NCBI GenBank assembly: GCA_002427465.1
Contig: DIRC01000045.1
Location: forward strand, 1-25,762
DNA length: 25,762 nucleotides
Direction: 5' to 3'
Source: Clostridiales bacterium UBA5446
GTDB taxonomy: Bacteria; Bacillota; Clostridia; Oscillospirales; Oscillospiraceae
The notes beneath the pieces were generated by a model. It did no database searches. It had not been told where the DNA came from and saw nothing but the letters and a program-made list of their open reading frames with translations. Shown here piece by piece: positions 7,553 to 14,844 of this stretch (position 1 is its first letter; every line of letters begins with the position of its first letter). The position numbers and the translations under genes were made by a program.

Positions 7553-9448
7553 ATGAAAAGGATCATCATAACACTTCTCTTTGCGGCAATGGCTTTGGGT
7601 ACTTCCGCCTGCGGCTCGTCTGTTGAAACGCCCGATACCCCGAATCCAACCCAGTATGAAGAGGGCAATTACGCATACAATCAGGCGGTATCCGGCTCCC
7701 TTACGTATATCAGCGATTATTCGGTTTTGCAGGAGACCCTGAAGACCGCCCAAAAAGCATATTCCGGCATACGGTACAATACCGCCGATTCCGCTGCCGA
7801 AAGCACGATGGACGGGGCGGCCCGGGAAACCGAGTATTCCGGGACGAATGTCCAGGTCGAGGGCGTGGATGAAGGGGATATTATCAAGACCGACGGGGAA
7901 TACATCTATATGGTTTCCGGATATGAACTGGTGATCTTCCGTGCCGACGGCCCGAATACCGTGGAGGTATCCAGAACGCCCATCGGCTACAGCCAGCGCA
8001 CGGACGGTGACAACGACTGGGCCTATCAGGGCAAGAACCCATCTGAACTTTATATATACGGGGACAGGGTCGCCGTCGTATACGCCTATTATTCCTACCA
8101 TAATTATGAAAATGCCGAAGGCGTCTGGCAATATGAGAACGAAAGCTACCTGACGGTGGATATTTACGATGTGTCGGACCCGGCGGCGCCATCCCTTGCC
8201 GGTACGCTGGGGCAGGACGGCAGCCAAACCGCTTCCCGCATGATGGACGGCAAGCTGTATGTGGTTTCCACACTCTATGTGTATGATTTTGACGAGGAGG
8301 ACCCCGCCACTTATGTCCCGGGTGTATATCGCGACGGGGAAAGCACGCTGATTGACGCACAGAGCATATATATCATGCCGAACATAGCCGGAGCATCCTA
8401 CGCGGTGATTTGCGTTTACGATATTGAGACGGCGCAGCTGCTGTCCAGTCAGACCGTTCTCGGCGCGGGAGACACGGTATATATGAATGAGGAAAGCCTG
8501 TATCTGGCAGCGCAGACCCAGGTGGAGCAGAAATCCGCGCCGTATACGGTCAGCGTCTATACGGTCACGGATCATTCGTGGCGCAGCGCCACGGAGATAT
8601 GCCGGTTTTCCGTTTCCGAAGGGACGGTGACCCCAGGCGCTGTAGGCAGGGTAGAGGGCAGGCTGGACAATCAGTTCTCCATGGATGAGTACGAAGGCCG
8701 GCTGCGCGTGGTGACCACGCTGGACGGCTATGATTATAAGTCCTATGTCGACGAGGCCATGGGTTTTGAGAACATTGTATATGAGGATGATGATGTCAGG
8801 ACCTGCGCGCTGAATGTTTTTGATGCGGAGACCATGAGCGTCGCCGGCAGCGTAACGGGGCTGGCCCCGGGGGAACAGGTTTATTCCGTGCGGTTTGACG
8901 GCGACTGGGCGTACTTCTGCACCTATGAAACCATCGACCCGCTTTTCGCGGTGGATATAGCGGATCCGGAAAATCCGAAAGTGACAAGCGAGTTTGAAAT
9001 ATCGGGCTTTTCCGAATACCTGCATGTCTGGAAGGACGGCCTGCTCTTTGGACTTGGCCGGGAGATCGAGCCGAGTACCGGCGGCAGCGAAGGGAGCACG
9101 GCCGCAGGCATGAAGCTGGTCATGTTCGATATCTCCGACAAGGCCGATGTCACGGCGAAAAGCACGCTGACTATTGATGAGGACTGGTCAGAGGCCCTTT
9201 ATAACCATAAGGCCATACTGATCGATGCCGGGAAGAACATCATAGGTTTTCCTGCCGGCGAGGGTTATGACGTCTACGGCTGGACGGCGGAGCGGGGATT
9301 CTTCCTGCGCGCCAGGATCGAGACGGGAGCCTGGGGCTGGGGGATGCGGGGCCTTTATATCGGAAACTATATCTATGTTGTGTCCGACAGCAAGGTGACA
9401 ATTCTGGATACCGATGACTTCATCCTGTCCGCAGTGGTGGATTACTGA
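7553..9448 (+). CDS. Secreted lipoprotein with beta-propeller domain (PF09826-like)
   Basis: 631 residues from ATG 7553, with GAGGTG just upstream. The signal peptide ends in the lipobox TSAC, predicting lipidated Cys20 and an outer-membrane-face location on the cell. After a low-complexity linker comes TNVQVEGVDEGDIIKTDGEYIYMVSG, the typical opening of the secreted C-terminal beta-propeller family. Repeated blades follow, each pairing a value-reading strand with a YDVSDPAAP/VDIADPENP/FDISDKADV-type turn (near residues 205, 465 and 525). The late segment HKAILIDAGKNIIGFP also matches. The biochemical role of the family is unknown; a protein- or ligand-binding scaffold is possible. It is a single transcription unit with terminators on both sides. 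No promoter was obvious in the 65 bp between the liv terminator and the start. Confidence 0.85.
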   Translation: MKRIIITLLFAAMALGTSACGSSVETPDTPNPTQYEEGNYAYNQAVSGSLTYISDYSVLQETLKTAQKAYSGIRYNTADSAAESTMDGAARETEYSGTNVQVEGVDEGDIIKTDGEYIYMVSGYELVIFRADGPNTVEVSRTPIGYSQRTDGDNDWAYQGKNPSELYIYGDRVAVVYAYYSYHNYENAEGVWQYENESYLTVDIYDVSDPAAPSLAGTLGQDGSQTASRMMDGKLYVVSTLYVYDFDEEDPATYVPGVYRDGESTLIDAQSIYIMPNIAGASYAVICVYDIETAQLLSSQTVLGAGDTVYMNEESLYLAAQTQVEQKSAPYTVSVYTVTDHSWRSATEICRFSVSEGTVTPGAVGRVEGRLDNQFSMDEYEGRLRVVTTLDGYDYKSYVDEAMGFENIVYEDDDVRTCALNVFDAETMSVAGSVTGLAPGEQVYSVRFDGDWAYFCTYETIDPLFAVDIADPENPKVTSEFEISGFSEYLHVWKDGLLFGLGREIEPSTGGSEGSTAAGMKLVMFDISDKADVTAKSTLTIDEDWSEALYNHKAILIDAGKNIIGFPAGEGYDVYGWTAERGFFLRARIETGAWGWGMRGLYIGNYIYVVSDSKVTILDTDDFILSAVVDY

Positions 9449-9459
9449 CGCTGGGGAAA

Positions 9460-9498
9460 CAGAAACAGCCCGCCGGATTAAACGGCGGGCTGTTTCTG
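9460..9498. terminator. Bidirectional terminator, 16-bp perfect stem
   Basis: CAGAAACAGCCCGCCG (9460-9475) pairs perfectly with 9483-9498 around a seven-base GATTAAA loop. It lies between the convergent beta-propeller gene and the leftward DUF2179 gene, 11 and 9 bp from their stops, and the stem base is T-rich in both directions. Confidence 0.88.
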
Positions 9499-9507
9499 AT
9501 GGTGAGC

Positions 9508-10035
9508 TTATTTTTTCTTAATGAATCCGTTATAAACGTGCTTCGTTTCCTGGACGAAAATGAAGGCCACCGGGTCAAGGGAATAAACGAGCTTTTTATA
9601 TTCCTGAAGGCGGCCGCCGACAATCTCGGACATCAGCATATACTTTTCTCCGCCATATTCGGAGGGATTTGCGTTGATTGCGGTGACAGCAAACCCGGCT
9701 TCCTGAATGGTTCGGATGATGTTCGGGTCCTTTTTAGTTGTGACTACATGTATGATCAAATTGGTCTTTAAGTACTTTCTTGCGATCCGCCCGCCCACAA
9801 AGGTGCCGGCAGCATAGCCTCCGGCGTACGCGATGGCGATGGCAAAGCCGCTGTCCGCGCTGGACAGAGCTTGCCTGACGACGACGAACCATATAAAAAC
9901 CTCGAAGAATCCTACGACGGCGGCGAGCGCCGATTTTTCCCTGACGGTGAGGATGGTCCTCAGCGTGCCGAAGCTGACGTCGAGTATGCGGCACAGAAAA
10001 ATCTCGGCGCACAGCAGTATTGTTTGCGATCCCAA
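9508..10035 (-). CDS. DUF5698/DUF2179 membrane protein (UPF0316, YebE-like)
   Basis: 175 residues if translation starts at TTG 10035, which has AAAAGGGG at correct spacing; TTG 10053 in the same frame would add six residues but has no ribosome site. No ATG is available. The N-terminal half has about three hydrophobic segments including RILDVSFGTLRTILTVREKS, the DUF5698 hallmark, and GGYAAGTFVGGRIA. The C-terminal half (HVVTTKKDPNIIRTIQEAGFAVTAINA...) is a soluble DUF2179 domain with the E-X-G-KYML strand. Family members are integral membrane proteins of unknown function, common in Firmicutes. It is monocistronic, diverges from prfA and has its own promoter. Confidence 0.85.
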   Translation of the reverse strand: MGSQTILLCAEIFLCRILDVSFGTLRTILTVREKSALAAVVGFFEVFIWFVVVRQALSSADSGFAIAIAYAGGYAAGTFVGGRIARKYLKTNLIIHVVTTKKDPNIIRTIQEAGFAVTAINANPSEYGGEKYMLMSEIVGGRLQEYKKLVYSLDPVAFIFVQETKHVYNGFIKKK

Positions 10036-10062
10036 AAAAGCACCCCTTTTCAAAACTGATAT

Positions 10063-10091
10063 ATGTTAGCACGGGGCCGCGGTTTTGGCAA
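10063..10091 (-). promoter_or_regulatory. Promoter of the DUF5698/DUF2179 gene
   Basis: On the minus strand, TTGCCA (10091-10086), a 17-bp spacer and TAACAT (10068-10063), ending 27 bp before the proposed TTG start. Confidence 0.6.
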
Positions 10092-10107
10092 TATGTTTGT
10101 GGCGCTG

Positions 10108-10136
10108 TTTACAATTATGCCACATCGTGCTAAAAT
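10108..10136 (+). promoter_or_regulatory. Promoter of the prfA operon
   Basis: TTTACA (10108-10113), a 17-bp spacer and TAAAAT (10131-10136), 32 bp upstream of the prfA start. Each hexamer matches consensus at five of six positions. Confidence 0.78.
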
Positions 10137-10168
10137 ACAATAGCAATTTCTGTGAGAGGAACAACCGT

Positions 10169-11242
10169 ATGCTGGAAAAGCTTAAACAAATAGATGAAAA
10201 ATATAAGGATATAGAACGCCGCATGGGCCTGCCGGAATATTACTCCGATCCGGAGGCGTTTGCAAAGCTCGCGAAGGAGCAGAAGGAGCTATCTCCCCTT
10301 GTGGAGGCCTACCGGGAGTACGTTCGATGGGAAAACGACCTGCACGCGGCCAGGGAGCTTCTCTCCGACCCGGAAATGAAGCAGATGGCTCAGGAGGAGT
10401 ATGACTCCGCAAAGGTTCAGATGGAGCGGCTGGAGGAGAAAATCCGATTGCTGCTGCTGCCGCGCGACCCCAATGACGACAGAAACGTTGTAGTGGAAAT
10501 ACGAGGCGGCGTCGGGGGAGAGGAATCCGCGCTGTTCGCGGCCAGCCTCTACCGTATGTACGCTATGTACGCCGAGGCGAGGAAATGGAAGACGGAAATT
10601 GCGAACCTGAACGAGACGGAGCTGGGCGGAATAAAGGAAATCAGCTTTATCATCGAAGGCGACGGCGCGTATTCCCGTCTTAAGTTTGAAAGCGGGGTTC
10701 ACCGGGTTCAGCGCGTGCCCGAGACGGAAGCGGGGGGACGTATCCATACCAGCACGGCCACAGTGGCGGTGCTGCCGGAGATGGACGCGGTAGACCTTCA
10801 GATCAATCCGGCGGATTTGCAGATAGACACCTACCGGGCTTCCGGCGCCGGCGGCCAGCATGTCAACAAGACCGAGAGCGCCATCCGCATCACACACCTG
10901 CCCACGGGAACCATTGTGGAATGTCAGGATGAGCGCAGCCAGTACAAGAACAAGGACAGGGCCATGAAGATACTGGCGTCCCGGCTTTATGAGGCCGAGG
11001 TGGAAAAACAGAATTCCAAGCTGGCGGCAGCGCGCAAAAGCCAGGTGGGGACGGGGATGCGAAACGAGCGTATACGCACCTACAATTTTCCCCAGGGGCG
11101 GGTTACCGATCATCGCATCGGACTGACCCTGTATAAAATAGACGCGGTCATGAACGGCGAACTGGACGAGATCATCGACGCCCTTGTGACCGCTGACCAG
11201 GCGGAGCGGATGAGAGCCTCCGTTGACTCCGATGAAAACTGA
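10169..11242 (+). CDS. prfA: Peptide chain release factor 1
   Basis: 357 residues from ATG 10169 behind GAGAGGA; the standard RF1 length. It recognises UAA and UAG in the ribosomal A site and triggers peptide release. The codon-recognition tripeptide sits in RVPETEAGGRIHTS (P-E-T at 184-186, the RF1-type P-x-T rather than the RF2 SPF). The catalytic GGQ is at 228-230 within GAGGQHVNKTESA, where the Gln is normally methylated. The N-terminal coiled domain (residues 1-100) is also present. No frameshift site, as expected for RF1. No prmC methylase gene was seen nearby. Its last 11 bases overlap the following tsaC-coaE reading frame, so the genes are likely translationally coupled. Confidence 0.97.
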   Translation: MLEKLKQIDEKYKDIERRMGLPEYYSDPEAFAKLAKEQKELSPLVEAYREYVRWENDLHAARELLSDPEMKQMAQEEYDSAKVQMERLEEKIRLLLLPRDPNDDRNVVVEIRGGVGGEESALFAASLYRMYAMYAEARKWKTEIANLNETELGGIKEISFIIEGDGAYSRLKFESGVHRVQRVPETEAGGRIHTSTATVAVLPEMDAVDLQINPADLQIDTYRASGAGGQHVNKTESAIRITHLPTGTIVECQDERSQYKNKDRAMKILASRLYEAEVEKQNSKLAAARKSQVGTGMRNERIRTYNFPQGRVTDHRIGLTLYKIDAVMNGELDEIIDALVTADQAERMRASVDSDEN

Positions 11243-12434
11243 GATTATAGTTGAGGACATCGAGGCCGCGGCGGAGGTTATCCGGCGCGGCGGTCTTGTG
11301 GCCGTGCCCACCGAGACGGTTTACGGGCTTGCCGGCAACGGGCTGGATCGAAAGGCTGTGGAGACGATATACGCGGTCAAGGGGCGGCCGGAAATCAAGC
11401 CGCTTTCGCTTATGGTTTCCGGCAGGGAGGCCATGGCGGAATACTGCCGGGACGTTCCGGCCCAGGCCGGTACGCTGGCGGAAAAGTTTTGGCCCGGACC
11501 TTTGACCATCGTCCTGAAATCCAAGCCCGTGATACCGGATATCGTCCGGGCGGGCGGGGATACGATAGGCCTGCGGTGCCCCGATCATCCGGCGACGCTC
11601 AAACTGCTTCGGCTCTGCCGGGTGCCGCTGGCGGCGCCCTCGGCAAATCCCGGGGGAGCGCCCAGCCCCAAAACGGCGGCGGAGGTGCTGGCGTATTTCG
11701 ATGGAAGAATCGAAGCCGTGATTGACGGCGGCCCATGCGGGATCGGCCGCGAATCCACGGTACTGGACATGTCGAAAACGCCTTACCGGATCATTCGCCC
11801 GGGCGCGTTGCCCCAAGCCGCCGTGGAAGAAGCCCTGGTTTCCGCTATGAAAATTATCGGCTTCACGGGGGGGACGGGCGTGGGCAAGACCACGGCGCTG
11901 AATGTGCTGCGGGACATGGGCGGCCTGATCATCGACTGTGACGCAGTTTATCACAATCTGACCGACACGGATAAGGGGCTTCGGCAGGATATTGAAACCC
12001 GGTTCGGGCCGGTCTATAAAAACGGCAGGCTGGACCGAAAGGCGCTGGGCGCCATCGTGTTTGAGGACGAAGACGCGCTTTTTGCGCTCAACGCCATAAC
12101 CCATAAGTACGTCGGCGCCGAGGTGGACAGGCGCCTGCGGGCGCATGCCATGAGCGGCGGAAGCCTGGCCGGCATCGACGCTGTGGCCCTGATCGAAAGC
12201 GGCATATCACGCCGCTGTACCCGGGTGTTCGGCATTACCGCCCCCTATGAGACCCGGGTGAAGCGGATAATGGCCCGTGAGGGAATATCACGCGAATATG
12301 CCGAGATGCGGATAAACGCCCAGAAGTCCGATGCGTATTATCGGCAGCACTGTGATTCGATACTTGAGAATCATGGCGAGATGACAAAATTCACGGCTTT
12401 ATGCAGAGCCGCGTTCAAGGAGGAAAATAAGTAA
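11232..12434 (+). CDS. Threonylcarbamoyl-AMP synthase / dephospho-CoA kinase fusion
   Basis: A single 400-residue reading frame joins two complete enzymes. Residues 1-~200 are a YrdC/TsaC domain (VPTETVYGLAGNG, KGRPEIKPLSLMV, WPGPLTIVL, PSANPGGAPSPKTA, GIGRESTVLDM, IIRPGALP), which makes threonylcarbamoyl-AMP from threonine, bicarbonate and ATP for tRNA t6A37. Residues 206-400 are a CoaE domain: P-loop GGTGVGKTT (213-221), DCDAVYH (235-241), IESG, and a YETRVKRIMAREG-MRINAQ lid. It phosphorylates dephospho-CoA, the last step of CoA synthesis. The linker is only a few residues and contains an in-frame ATG at 11847 exactly where a free CoaE would start, but no ribosome site of normal spacing precedes it. 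ATG 11232 overlaps the prfA stop; TTG 11223 is an alternative. The downstream M18 gene overlaps its stop by one base. Confidence 0.88.
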   Translation: MKTEIIVEDIEAAAEVIRRGGLVAVPTETVYGLAGNGLDRKAVETIYAVKGRPEIKPLSLMVSGREAMAEYCRDVPAQAGTLAEKFWPGPLTIVLKSKPVIPDIVRAGGDTIGLRCPDHPATLKLLRLCRVPLAAPSANPGGAPSPKTAAEVLAYFDGRIEAVIDGGPCGIGRESTVLDMSKTPYRIIRPGALPQAAVEEALVSAMKIIGFTGGTGVGKTTALNVLRDMGGLIIDCDAVYHNLTDTDKGLRQDIETRFGPVYKNGRLDRKALGAIVFEDEDALFALNAITHKYVGAEVDRRLRAHAMSGGSLAGIDAVALIESGISRRCTRVFGITAPYETRVKRIMAREGISREYAEMRINAQKSDAYYRQHCDSILENHGEMTKFTALCRAAFKEENK

Positions 12435-13825
12435 TGACGGAACAGAAGGATTATCGCAAGGCGCTTTTCTATGAACAGAAAAACGGCTATGACCTTATTG
12501 ACGCCGATGAGGCGGGAAAGGCCGAGCAATACTGCGCCGGCTATAAAGAGTTTCTTAACGAGGCGCGCACCGAAAGGGAAGCGGTGGCCATTGCCGTCGA
12601 AATGGCAAAAAAAGAAGGCTTTGCCGAATACAAGCCAGGAATGCGCCTGACTCCGGGGACAAAGCTGTACAGCATCAATCGGGGCAAGGCCCTCATGCTG
12701 GCGGTCATCGGTGAAAAGCCCCTGTCCGAGGGCTGTGTGGTCGCCGCCGCCCATGTGGACGCGCCCCGGCTCGACCTGAAGCAGCTTCCTCTTTATGAGG
12801 AGTCGGAGATGGCTTTTTTTAAGACACATTATTACGGCGGCATCAAAAAATACCAGTGGACGGCCATACCACTGGAGCTGCACGGCGTTGTGGCCCTCCG
12901 GAACGGCGACCTGGTGGACGTGGTCATCGGCCGGGATAAAAACGATCCTCAGTTTGTCATCACGGATCTGCTGCCCCACCTGGCAGCGGACCAGATGAAA
13001 AAGACCATGTCCGAGGCGATTACCGGCGAAGGGCTCAATATTCTTATCGGAAGCACCCCCTATGCCGATGACGGCAAGGACCGGGTGAAGCTGGCGGTTT
13101 TGAGCATCCTTGCGGACCGGTACGACATTGTCGAGGAGGATTTTGTCTCGGCAGAACTGGCTGCTGTGCCGGCCTTTGACGTGCGGGACGTGGGCCTTGA
13201 CCGGAGTCTGATCGGCGGATACGGCCAGGATGACCGGGTCTGCGCCTATGCCGAACTGCGGGCGATCCTGAATATGGAAAAGCCGGCGCGCACCTGCGTC
13301 TGCATTCTGGCCGACAAGGAGGAAACCGGGTCGGACGGGGTTTCCGGCATGCAGTCCCAGGCGTTTGAGGCTTTTATAGGGGCGCTCTGCGAAGCCCAGG
13401 ACGTTTGCCTCAGGACTTGCTTTTCAAAGAGCTTTTGCCTGTCGGCGGATGTGACCGCGGCGTTCGACCCCAATTATCCGGACGTCAGCGACAAGCGCAA
13501 CGAGGCCAAGATCAATTACGGCGTGGGCATCTCCAAATATACCGGGGCCAGGGGCAAATCCGGGACCAGCGACGCGTCTGCGGAGATTGTGGCATATATT
13601 CGCCGGATTTTTGCAGAGAATGGCGTTGTGTGGCAGATGTGCGAGCTTGGCAAGGTAGACCAGGGCGGCGGCGGGACGGTTGCCAAGTACATGGCAAACC
13701 GGAATATCGACACCATTGATGCCGGCGTGCCCGTGCTTTCGATGCACGCGCCCTTTGAGGTGGTTTCAAAGTTTGACTGCTATATGACATATAAGAGCGT
13801 ACTTGCGGTTTACAACGGGGAATAA
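12434..13825 (+). CDS. M18 family aminopeptidase (aspartyl aminopeptidase type)
   Basis: 463 residues from ATG 12434, whose first base is the last base of the preceding TAA; AAGGAGGAAA lies about eight bases upstream. Co-catalytic metallopeptidase of family M18: AAAHVDAPR supplies His107 and Asp109, QDDR the bridging Asp (266 or 267), DKEETGSDG the general-base Glu pair (296-297), SADV Asp339, and SMHAPFE the last ligand His438. All expected ligands are present. Family enzymes are large cytoplasmic dodecamers that remove N-terminal, often acidic, residues from peptides using two Zn or Co ions. It is the last gene of the prfA operon and is followed by a GC-rich hairpin. Substrate preference cannot be read. 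Apparently complete. Confidence 0.94.
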   Translation: MTEQKDYRKALFYEQKNGYDLIDADEAGKAEQYCAGYKEFLNEARTEREAVAIAVEMAKKEGFAEYKPGMRLTPGTKLYSINRGKALMLAVIGEKPLSEGCVVAAAHVDAPRLDLKQLPLYEESEMAFFKTHYYGGIKKYQWTAIPLELHGVVALRNGDLVDVVIGRDKNDPQFVITDLLPHLAADQMKKTMSEAITGEGLNILIGSTPYADDGKDRVKLAVLSILADRYDIVEEDFVSAELAAVPAFDVRDVGLDRSLIGGYGQDDRVCAYAELRAILNMEKPARTCVCILADKEETGSDGVSGMQSQAFEAFIGALCEAQDVCLRTCFSKSFCLSADVTAAFDPNYPDVSDKRNEAKINYGVGISKYTGARGKSGTSDASAEIVAYIRRIFAENGVVWQMCELGKVDQGGGGTVAKYMANRNIDTIDAGVPVLSMHAPFEVVSKFDCYMTYKSVLAVYNGE

Positions 13826-13852
13826 CGCCGCGGCAGGCTGGCGGCGTCTTGG

Positions 13853-13877
13853 GGGCGGGCGTGAAATTTGCCCGCCC
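13853..13877 (+). terminator. GC-rich hairpin after the M18 gene, weak terminator
   Basis: GGGCGGGC (13853-13860) pairs with GCCCGCCC (13870-13877) around a nine-base loop, 28 bp after the stop. Only a short ACTTTCC follows rather than a T-run, so termination may be partial. Confidence 0.55.
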
Positions 13878-13908
13878 GCAACTTTCCGGCACATCTTAAT
13901 TCTGAGTC

Positions 13909-13937
13909 TTGTTCTTTTTTTGAATTTATGCTAATAT
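13909..13937 (+). promoter_or_regulatory. Promoter of the uppP-ftsK-mrnC-rqcH operon
   Basis: TTGTTC (13909-13914), a 17-bp spacer and TAATAT (13932-13937), about 45 bp before the uppP start, in an AT-rich island. Confidence 0.6.
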
Positions 13938-13982
13938 ATTCAACTAGGTATACATAATGCCAATCTTCGTCTCACTTCGGGG

Positions 13983-14828
13983 GTGGACACCTTGACCATC
14001 TGGGCCGCCATTTTGCTTGGGCTAATACAGGGTATTTCCGAGTTTTTGCCAATATCCAGCTCGGGTCATCTTTCAGTACTGCAAAATCTTTTCGGCATGT
14101 CTACGGCGGAGAACGGGCATCTGTTCTTCGACGTGCTTCTGCATTTCGGCACGCTGATTTCAATCTGTGTGGTATACTGGCAGGACATCGTGAGAATGGT
14201 GTTTGAGGTAAAAGCGCTGGCGGGCGGAAAAGGTACGAGAAAAGGCGCTAATACAAGAAACCTTTCCGCAGCCAGGCTGTTTTTAATGCTGATTATCGGC
14301 ACGCTGCCGCTTTTTCTTGTTCTGCCGATAAACGACTATGTGGAGCGGCTGTATTACCAGACGTTTTTTATCGGGGCGGCCTTTATTCTCACGGGCTGCC
14401 TGCTTTTTGTCGCGGACAAAATGCAGCCGGGAGATCGCGGAGAGAAGTCGATGCGGGTGCGCGACGCGCTGGTCATCGGCTTGTGCCAGGCCATTGCGAC
14501 GATACCGGGGCTTTCCCGCTCGGGCACCACGATTTCGGCCGGAATTGCCACGGGACTTGACCGGGACTTCGCGGTCAAGTATTCATTTTTGCTCTCTTTG
14601 CCGGCTGTATTGGGCGCGAATGTCCTGGGCATAGCCAAAGCGGCGAAAGAAGGCATCGAAATATCCCTGATCCCCGTCTACCTGATCGGAATGGCGGTGG
14701 CGATGATCACAGGCATCTTTGCGATTGGCCTGGTCAAGCGCCTTGCAAGCAAGGGGAAATTCGGGTATTTTGCGTACTACTGCTGGGGAGCGGGTATTAT
14801 TACTATGATCTTATCACTCATTTTCTGA
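13983..14828 (+). CDS. uppP: Undecaprenyl-diphosphatase UppP (BacA family)
   Basis: 281 residues from GTG 13983. TTG 13992, three codons in, has the better-spaced GGGGGTGG site and is a real alternative; no ATG exists here. Integral membrane enzyme with about eight hydrophobic segments. It removes a phosphate from undecaprenyl diphosphate on the outer face of the membrane, recycling the carrier lipid used for peptidoglycan and wall polymers; family members can raise bacitracin tolerance. Seen: QGISEFLPISSSGHL (Glu20, Ser25-27, His29) and PGLSRSGTT (Arg179-Thr182), the two catalytic motifs, plus FDVLLHFGTL. First gene of a four-gene operon, 16 bp before ftsK. Confidence 0.93.
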   Translation: MDTLTIWAAILLGLIQGISEFLPISSSGHLSVLQNLFGMSTAENGHLFFDVLLHFGTLISICVVYWQDIVRMVFEVKALAGGKGTRKGANTRNLSAARLFLMLIIGTLPLFLVLPINDYVERLYYQTFFIGAAFILTGCLLFVADKMQPGDRGEKSMRVRDALVIGLCQAIATIPGLSRSGTTISAGIATGLDRDFAVKYSFLLSLPAVLGANVLGIAKAAKEGIEISLIPVYLIGMAVAMITGIFAIGLVKRLASKGKFGYFAYYCWGAGIITMILSLIF

Positions 14829-14844
14829 AAGGAATCCAGGGATA

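Noticed and set aside
7538..9025. Long minus-strand open frame (495 codons) opposite the beta-propeller gene
   Set aside because: It has no recognisable domain, low-complexity His/Arg/Gly-rich composition and no ribosome site, and lies wholly opposite a well-supported lipoprotein gene. Typical antisense shadow of GC-rich coding DNA.
10289..12146. Minus-strand open frames of 340 and 324 codons opposite prfA and tsaC-coaE
   Set aside because: Both are antisense to conserved genes and show no family signature or initiation signal.
11847..12434. Separate coaE gene starting at internal ATG 11847
   Set aside because: There is no stop codon between the domains and no ribosome site at normal spacing, so the fused frame is annotated; internal initiation is kept only as a possibility in the findings.
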